Positions 58,861 to 64,000 of a stretch of 64,000 bases of DNA are shown piece by piece. The notes under the pieces are model-generated. The model worked only from the letters and a program-made list of their open reading frames with translations, searched no databases and was not told the DNA's origin. This stretch comes from Bacteroides sp. M10. Its GTDB lineage: Bacteria > Bacteroidota > Bacteroidia > Bacteroidales > Bacteroidaceae. The position numbers were made by a program, and so were the translations under genes. The stretch covers positions 3,368,501 through 3,432,500 of the forward strand of contig NZ_CP060488.1 in the NCBI RefSeq assembly GCF_014334015.1. The letters run 5' to 3'. How positions within the stretch are numbered: position 1 is the first letter of the stretch; every line of letters begins with the position of its first letter.

Positions 58861-59436
58861 TTAACGTATCCTGCCGCCGCTTATCCAGTGTTTGGTATAA
58901 TAGTTCTCGTTCAAGTTGCTGACGATCACTCCTTTACTGGTGCTGGAATGAATAAACTTACCGTTTTTGAGGTAAATGCCTACATGAGCTACTTTATTTT
59001 TTGAACGACTGCTGGTGAAGAATACCAAGTCTCCTTCCCGGAGATTCCGTTTGGCGACTTTATTACTTTCTTTTTTTAGATCTTCCGTGTTACGCGGCAC
59101 TTGGGTGCGGTATACCTTACGGTACACTTGATAAACTAATCCCGAACAGTCGGCTCCTCGTTTCGAATCACCTCCACCACGATAGGGAACCCCTATCCAG
59201 TCGGCTGCTTCCAGATAGAGCTTATGGTTATCCTCCATATTAATATCTACCCCCAACAATATAGAAGCTCGCGCCAATGCTTGATAATCCAGGCGGGGCG
59301 CGGAAGTGCGGCAGGAACTAAGGCTGGCAACCAGTCCTAATAAAAGGATGAATTGCAGGAAGTATCTTTTCTTTCTATCAGGTTTCTTTATACTAGACTT
59401 ATGGGTATCAGACTTTTCTGTTATATATCTCATCAT
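58861..59436 (-). CDS. NlpC/P60 lipoprotein, cell-wall peptidase
   Basis: 191 residues. Lipobox Cys42 in ASLSSCRT follows a long charged N-terminus; an upstream Met pair leaves the exact start uncertain. Catalytic Cys97 in RGADCSGLVYQ, His in VAHVGIYL, and FIHSS near the end form the C40 triad. It probably cuts peptidoglycan stem peptides (Spr/MepS-like). It lies between the ABC ATPase and TraB-like genes. Confidence 0.9.
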   Translation of the reverse strand: MMRYITEKSDTHKSSIKKPDRKKRYFLQFILLLGLVASLSSCRTSAPRLDYQALARASILLGVDINMEDNHKLYLEAADWIGVPYRGGGDSKRGADCSGLVYQVYRKVYRTQVPRNTEDLKKESNKVAKRNLREGDLVFFTSSRSKNKVAHVGIYLKNGKFIHSSTSKGVIVSNLNENYYTKHWISGGRIR

Positions 59437-59464
59437 AATTAGTTTATCATTCCCTATTTACCGT

Positions 59465-60181
59465 TTACTCTTCTTCTACATTAAAATAATCCTCCAGTTC
59501 TTTCTCTGCGGAGTTGTCCTCGTTGATAATATCCCGGATGATGACACCGTGTTCCAATAAAGCGATCCTCGGACATACATCTACGGTATGATTGAGGTTG
59601 TGACTGGATATAATAACCGTAGCTTGATGCTCCTCATTATATTTCTTGAACAGATGTTTGATGATAGACTGAGAACTTGGATCGAGGAAGTTGAACGGTT
59701 CGTCCAGTATCAGTAATTGCGGGTAATGAAGCATGGCAGAAATAATTCCGATCTTTTGCTTATTACCTGCGGAGTAGTTGCGGATTAGCTTCTTGTGCCC
59801 GATCACTTCTCCACTCATAAAACGTTCGAAAGGAATCAGACGTTCGTCCACTTCTTCTTTCTTTAGTCCGTACATCTTTCCGATGAAATAGAAATATTCT
59901 TCCGGAGTGAGATAATCAATCAGAAAACCATCGTCAATGAAAGCACCGGTAATGCTTTTCCAGTCTTCGCTTTGGCTGACATCAATATCATTAATAATCA
60001 CCTTACCATCATCTGCTTTTAGCAGATCCAGCATGATTCGGAAGAGAGTTGTTTTACCGGCACCGTTGTTTCCCACCAATCCGAGCATATCGCCTTGATT
60101 GATTTCGTAGTGTTCTATGTCTACGGCAATCTTCTCACCGAAATTCTTTTTAAGTTTGTCAATGATAATCATGATCTTCAA
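59465..60181 (-). CDS. ABC transporter ATP-binding protein
   Basis: 238 residues. Walker A GNNGAGKTT (37-45), a degenerate signature YSAGNKQKI in place of LSGGQ, Walker B LLILDEPFNFLD and the switch His in IISSHNLNH are all visible. It sits 29 bases after the DUF5687 gene, which supplies the membrane half. The exported or imported substrate is unknown. Confidence 0.92.
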   Translation of the reverse strand: MKIMIIIDKLKKNFGEKIAVDIEHYEINQGDMLGLVGNNGAGKTTLFRIMLDLLKADDGKVIINDIDVSQSEDWKSITGAFIDDGFLIDYLTPEEYFYFIGKMYGLKKEEVDERLIPFERFMSGEVIGHKKLIRNYSAGNKQKIGIISAMLHYPQLLILDEPFNFLDPSSQSIIKHLFKKYNEEHQATVIISSHNLNHTVDVCPRIALLEHGVIIRDIINEDNSAEKELEDYFNVEEE

Positions 60182-60210
60182 TGTTTATATGGTTAATGAT
60201 TCATGAGTGT

Positions 60211-61704
60211 TTATTGGCGGCTGTCTCTGAAGCCTTCCATGTTTTCGTATCGCCGTTTCATGAAACGATGATATACATTTTTAATCCATAAAGGAGAAGT
60301 CAGGGTAAATCCGAGACCGACAACTAACAGAATTATGTAAGTGATTGTTTCACCTAAAAATGCATTTAATAGACTGTATAAGATGAGAGGCACACCGAAA
60401 GCAGCGAAATTAACCACCATCTGTATAGCGCTATTCGTTTGCCGGCTTGCCACTTTCTCGTTTAAAGGTACCGTCTGTTTGTTGTAGACAGCCAGTTGGA
60501 AAAAACAGAAATAAATAAAGCCGATGGTATAGAAAAACCAGGCAAAGGCGCCCAGTAAAGTGAGTTTATTCATGATGATGGCGGGAACCATGAGTATGAA
60601 AGGTATGATTTCGCCAATGCTGTATGTGTAATATTTGGCTTTCAGCAGACTCATAATTGATTCTTTACGAGACATCAGGCCATCAATGTAATTACCTTCG
60701 AATGACATAATCTGTGAAAGGATAATCATTCCGAATACGGCAAAGTTGTATACACAGATGAAAGAAGTCATGAAATTGCCGTCGTAGACACTGGAAAAGC
60801 TAAGTGCAACGGAGAAAGCTACCACTACAATCGCGATATTGCGTAGTGCACCTTTGCAGCGGCGGTTGCGTAAAAGCATTTTCAGTTCCAGCCTCATATA
60901 TTCGCCAACTTCCCCGTAGCGTTCGAAGAATTTATATTCGGAGACATGTTTAATCTGGCTATCTTCTACTTTTGCCAGCTCTGCATAGATAAGTCCGGAC
61001 ATGATCTTGCGGTTAATCAGCCATAAAATGGCAATCACAAGTATGGTGCCGAGAAAATAGAGAATGTTGCCCTGTATATATCCGTCTCCCAGATCCATGA
61101 AGAAATAGAAGAGAGGACTATCTTCGGGAATGAAAAGAAGGCAGCCTATTCCACCGTAGAAAGCGATAGGTAATAGAATCCACCAAATACGTTCGTTGAT
61201 AAGAGTGCGGCAAAGCAAGTACCAGTAATTATTGGCAATAATCAATAGCAAGATACCGATAAGATAGGTGATGACACCGGGGATACCGAAAAACTTGGTA
61301 ATAGTGATGAAGGAAAAAGGGACAAACAGAAACAACCAGAACAGGTTGAACAGGCTTAGTCCCGAGCGGATTAGTAAGAAGTCGATGACACGAATTCGTT
61401 TAACCGGCAGCAGGAGGTAAGGTTTTACCTCCTGCGTCGGTGTTTTTTGAAACGGAACACGCAACAGAAAGTCCAGTGCCAGGATAAAGATCAGAACCAC
61501 TGCGTTCATCACATGATATGGTTCCCGGTTGGGAACCATATCAGAAAATCCGAACGCGAACGTCGTACCGAAGAATATCAGGTAACCGGCCCAGAATGCG
61601 CCCATGACATAACCGAGTATTTTAGCAACTTTGTTCTTTTCATACATCGGATGCCGTTTGGCGGCAAGCCTTCCATGTTTGCGTAATTCGTTGAATATCA
61701 TCAT
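60211..61704 (-). CDS. DUF5687 ABC transporter permease
   Basis: 497 residues with about 10-12 membrane helices. A DUF5687-like protein of Bacteroidetes, consistently next to an ATP-binding subunit. Residues about 240-280 form a larger soluble segment with a YKFFERYGEVGEYMRLELKM motif. The ATPase follows after 29 bases. It follows the M16 peptidase gene by 23 bases. Confidence 0.85.
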   Translation of the reverse strand: MMIFNELRKHGRLAAKRHPMYEKNKVAKILGYVMGAFWAGYLIFFGTTFAFGFSDMVPNREPYHVMNAVVLIFILALDFLLRVPFQKTPTQEVKPYLLLPVKRIRVIDFLLIRSGLSLFNLFWLFLFVPFSFITITKFFGIPGVITYLIGILLLIIANNYWYLLCRTLINERIWWILLPIAFYGGIGCLLFIPEDSPLFYFFMDLGDGYIQGNILYFLGTILVIAILWLINRKIMSGLIYAELAKVEDSQIKHVSEYKFFERYGEVGEYMRLELKMLLRNRRCKGALRNIAIVVVAFSVALSFSSVYDGNFMTSFICVYNFAVFGMIILSQIMSFEGNYIDGLMSRKESIMSLLKAKYYTYSIGEIIPFILMVPAIIMNKLTLLGAFAWFFYTIGFIYFCFFQLAVYNKQTVPLNEKVASRQTNSAIQMVVNFAAFGVPLILYSLLNAFLGETITYIILLVVGLGFTLTSPLWIKNVYHRFMKRRYENMEGFRDSRQ

Positions 61705-61727
61705 TCAGTAGATATACTAGAGAATTT

Positions 61728-64000
61728 TTATTTGTTTTCTTCCGGCACGGTCATGATGACTTGAATTTCGTTGTTCTGTTTCAGCAATTTGGCGAGGAAG
61801 TCTTGCACTTCTTTCGCTGTGATGCTGTTGACCAACTTTTCATAGTCTTTTGTATTATCCACACCCGTGTAGAGGTATTCGTCCATATTATTAAGCCAGT
61901 AGCCGTTTTCTTTCTGGGCGTCTTTATACTTCTTCAGCATATATTCTTTGATCTTCTGCATGTGTTCGGCAGACGGACCTTCTTTTGCCATTTTGTGAAG
62001 TTGTTCTACAACAACAGCAGACAATTTATCTTTCTTGGCAGGGTCAGTTTGGAATACAATCTGAAGAACAAGTTCCTCTTTCGGGTATTTACCAAGACTT
62101 CCGTTACAGCTTACACCGTATGTACCTCCTTCTTTTTCACGGATTTCAGCAGTGTAAACCAAATCCAGAGCCTGATCTAAGAAGCTAAGCAGGACATTGT
62201 TGCGCAAGTCATATTTGCAAGTGCCGCTATAAAGGAACATGATGGTAGCCATCGGAGTTTCCTGTGCTTTCGCAAATACATTTTTGATCTCTCCCTTGCG
62301 GATATCCATCTTGTTATCTTTGAAAGTCTCTTTACGGTTGATAGATGGCAGACCTCCCAGATATTTGGCGATTAACGGTTTCATTGTAGCCAAGTCTACG
62401 TTTCCTACCAGGAAGAAAGTGAAGTCACTTGCATCTTTGTAGCGGTCTTTGTACATTTCAAGAATACGGTCATAGTCGATCTGGTCTACCATGTTTTCTT
62501 TCATTCTGATAGCACGTGGATGGTGACCGTATAGTACGCTTGTAATAGTGTCACTAAAAGCAGTCATCGGGTTAGCGTCCGCATTTTGAAGTTCGGCTTT
62601 CAAACGGTTCTTGTAAGATTCGAATGCTTCATTATCCTTACGCGGAGATGTGAAAGTAAGATAAGTAAGCTGCATCATTGTCTCAAAGTCTTTCGGAGCA
62701 CAGCTACCGGAAACAGTTTCCGTAGTGTTGCCGATACCCGCACCTACGTTTGCACGTTTGCCGGCTAAAGCTTTACCCAGATCCACTTTGCTGAAATTAC
62801 CAATTCCACCTACCAGAGCTACTCCGTTTAATTGAGAGATATTGATAATTTCTTCGTTCGGGAATACGCTGGTACCACCGAAGCTTACACCTTTCATTAC
62901 AATCTGGTCAGCCTTGAAATCAGTTGGCTTCACATATACGGTTACGCCGTTGGAAAGTACCAACTTAGTCGTACCATAAATTTCACCAGCTTTTTCAGAA
63001 ATAATCTTGCCACCTTTAATATCTTCAGAGATTAGCGGTTCGTTAGAAACTTTATCTTCATAAGGTTTCAGATCGAATGACTTCATTTGTTTCAATAAAG
63101 CAGCAATTTCTTCTTTAGTAGGGTATTTTGCTCCTTCTTTTTCCGGACCGGCCAGCAAAACCACCTGATTGTTGTCAGTGATTAGTTGTTGCATCACCTG
63201 ATTGACAGCTTCTACAGGGATATTCGGAGCCAGTTTGTTTACCAGTGTATATTCAACTTCGATTCCCGGAATCGGTTCTTTTTCAAGGAAATTGTTAACG
63301 TATTCGTTGACATAAGAACCACTTTTAGTCTTTTCACGTTCGTTGTAAGCAGATTCTACGGCTTGCAGATAGTTGGCGCGTGCGCGTTCATATTCTGATG
63401 CGGTAAATCCGAAGCGGCGTGCACGTTCAGCTTCTTCCAAAACTGTTTTCATTGCTAAATCGATACCGTCTATTTTGCTGCTTGCATCAAGTGCGAGTGC
63501 TTCTTTAGTCTTGGCAAGGAAATAGTTTCCATATTCTGCGCTTGCACTAGTGAAAGGAGGATTAGCAGTTTGGCGGAGTTCGTTCAAACGGTTGTTCAGC
63601 ATATTCATAGCCATGCTGACCATATACTGAGTAGCATAATAAGCAATGGTATTTTTCAAAGAATCCGGTGTAGCGTCTTGTTTGAAGAAGATGTTCACAT
63701 AAGGATTCTTCACTTCCTTGTCTGTACCGATATAGATCAGCGGTTCCTGATTATCTGCCACTGGATAGTAGATACGTTCGGCCGGGTTTACCGGAGCTTT
63801 TACATCTGCGAATACTTTTTTCAGTTTGGCTTCAATTTCATCTACATTGATATCACCTACAATAACGATTCCTTGCAAGTCCGGGCGATACCATTTCGCA
63901 TAATAATCGCGGATATCCTGATAAGGGAAGTTGTTGATAACATCAATACTTCCGATAGGCATACAGTCTGAATATTTAGAATTCGGATACATAGTAGGCT
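61728..64000 (-). CDS. M16 family zinc peptidase, 5' end beyond the window
   Basis: The frame is open through the right edge (codons upstream of the Met at 63992 read on without a stop), so this is the C-terminal ~757 residues of a larger protein. Visible parts: an M16 C-terminal-type domain (DYYAKWYRPDLQGIVIVGDI), a second peptidase-like half (LVLSNGVTVYVKPT...) and a third (FTFFLVGNVDLATMKPLI). The zinc HxxEH motif should lie in the missing N-terminus. Pitrilysin-like peptidases of this type act on exported peptides. Confidence 0.85.
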   Translation of the reverse strand, partial: PTMYPNSKYSDCMPIGSIDVINNFPYQDIRDYYAKWYRPDLQGIVIVGDINVDEIEAKLKKVFADVKAPVNPAERIYYPVADNQEPLIYIGTDKEVKNPYVNIFFKQDATPDSLKNTIAYYATQYMVSMAMNMLNNRLNELRQTANPPFTSASAEYGNYFLAKTKEALALDASSKIDGIDLAMKTVLEEAERARRFGFTASEYERARANYLQAVESAYNEREKTKSGSYVNEYVNNFLEKEPIPGIEVEYTLVNKLAPNIPVEAVNQVMQQLITDNNQVVLLAGPEKEGAKYPTKEEIAALLKQMKSFDLKPYEDKVSNEPLISEDIKGGKIISEKAGEIYGTTKLVLSNGVTVYVKPTDFKADQIVMKGVSFGGTSVFPNEEIINISQLNGVALVGGIGNFSKVDLGKALAGKRANVGAGIGNTTETVSGSCAPKDFETMMQLTYLTFTSPRKDNEAFESYKNRLKAELQNADANPMTAFSDTITSVLYGHHPRAIRMKENMVDQIDYDRILEMYKDRYKDASDFTFFLVGNVDLATMKPLIAKYLGGLPSINRKETFKDNKMDIRKGEIKNVFAKAQETPMATIMFLYSGTCKYDLRNNVLLSFLDQALDLVYTAEIREKEGGTYGVSCNGSLGKYPKEELVLQIVFQTDPAKKDKLSAVVVEQLHKMAKEGPSAEHMQKIKEYMLKKYKDAQKENGYWLNNMDEYLYTGVDNTKDYEKLVNSITAKEVQDFLAKLLKQNNEIQVIMTVPEENK

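Overview
The window is chromosomal DNA from a gut Bacteroides (Bacteroidota). Evidence: TAnnTTTG-type -7 boxes with TTTG-type -33 elements upstream of many genes, a SusC/SusD polysaccharide utilisation locus (PUL), many lipoproteins, DUF4270/DUF3256/DUF4847/DUF5687 families, GH2/GH92/GH99/GH109 enzymes and few Shine-Dalgarno sequences. Gene order around the GH2/GH109 genes and around the glycogen and pantothenate genes reminds me of B. thetaiotaomicron, but I cannot assign the species. No insertion sequence, integrase, prophage or CRISPR array was seen.

Layout. 1-2.5 kb: edge of an AAA-type ATPase gene, then a flotillin/NfeD membrane pair. 2.6-5.0 kb: truA, a DMT exporter and a DUF3256 protein. 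5.2-13.7 kb: hexosamine salvage group (NahK-like sugar kinase, GH2 beta-galactosidase, YitT membrane protein, two GH109-type NAD-dependent glycosidase paralogues). 13.76-13.93 kb: tRNA-Gly and tRNA-Tyr with their own promoter and terminator. 14-16.9 kb: ribH, a TPR membrane protein, recF and a DciA-like DUF721 gene. 16.85-23 kb: a six-gene minus-strand operon (M3 peptidase, DUF4847 lipoprotein, dCMP deaminase, S41 protease, 5-formyl-THF cyclo-ligase, PHP phosphatase) whose last genes overlap. 23-28.7 kb: gapA, mscL, guaA, a Crp/Fnr regulator, marC and an HU-like protein with an extra C-terminal domain.

28.9-42.3 kb is the accessory centrepiece: a PUL with SusC, SusD, DUF3823, GH92 alpha-mannosidase, GH99 endo-alpha-mannanase and a LamG lipoprotein, which points to alpha-mannan (yeast mannan or high-mannose glycan). 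It is preceded by an unusual one-polypeptide membrane regulator: periplasmic concanavalin-like and kelch-type sensor, one transmembrane helix, and a cytoplasmic SARP/BTAD-type DNA-binding module. Expected flow: GH99 and the LamG protein act at the surface, SusCD imports, GH92 trims, and the regulator senses the glycan.

42.5-52.3 kb: rhomboid protease, then glycogen metabolism (debranching enzyme, GT4 synthase, GH57-like protein), a DUF4270 lipoprotein, a shortened GT5 glycogen-synthase-like protein, and panC-panD. The GH57-like protein appears to have Ser where the catalytic Glu is expected, and the GT5-like protein lacks both its KTGG loop and its C-terminal half, so both may be regulatory or structural. 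52.5-64 kb: a fused NfnAB-type flavoprotein, serS, rplU-rpmA, a HAD phosphatase, TraB/GumN, NlpC/P60, an ABC transporter with a DUF5687 permease, and an M16 peptidase cut by the window end.

The most unexpected non-coding signal is a set of degenerate tandem arrays with a 21-22 bp period (two helical turns) at about 27.9-28.07, 48.14-48.23 and 52.34-52.47 kb. They share the period but not the sequence, and sit at gene borders next to promoters or terminators.
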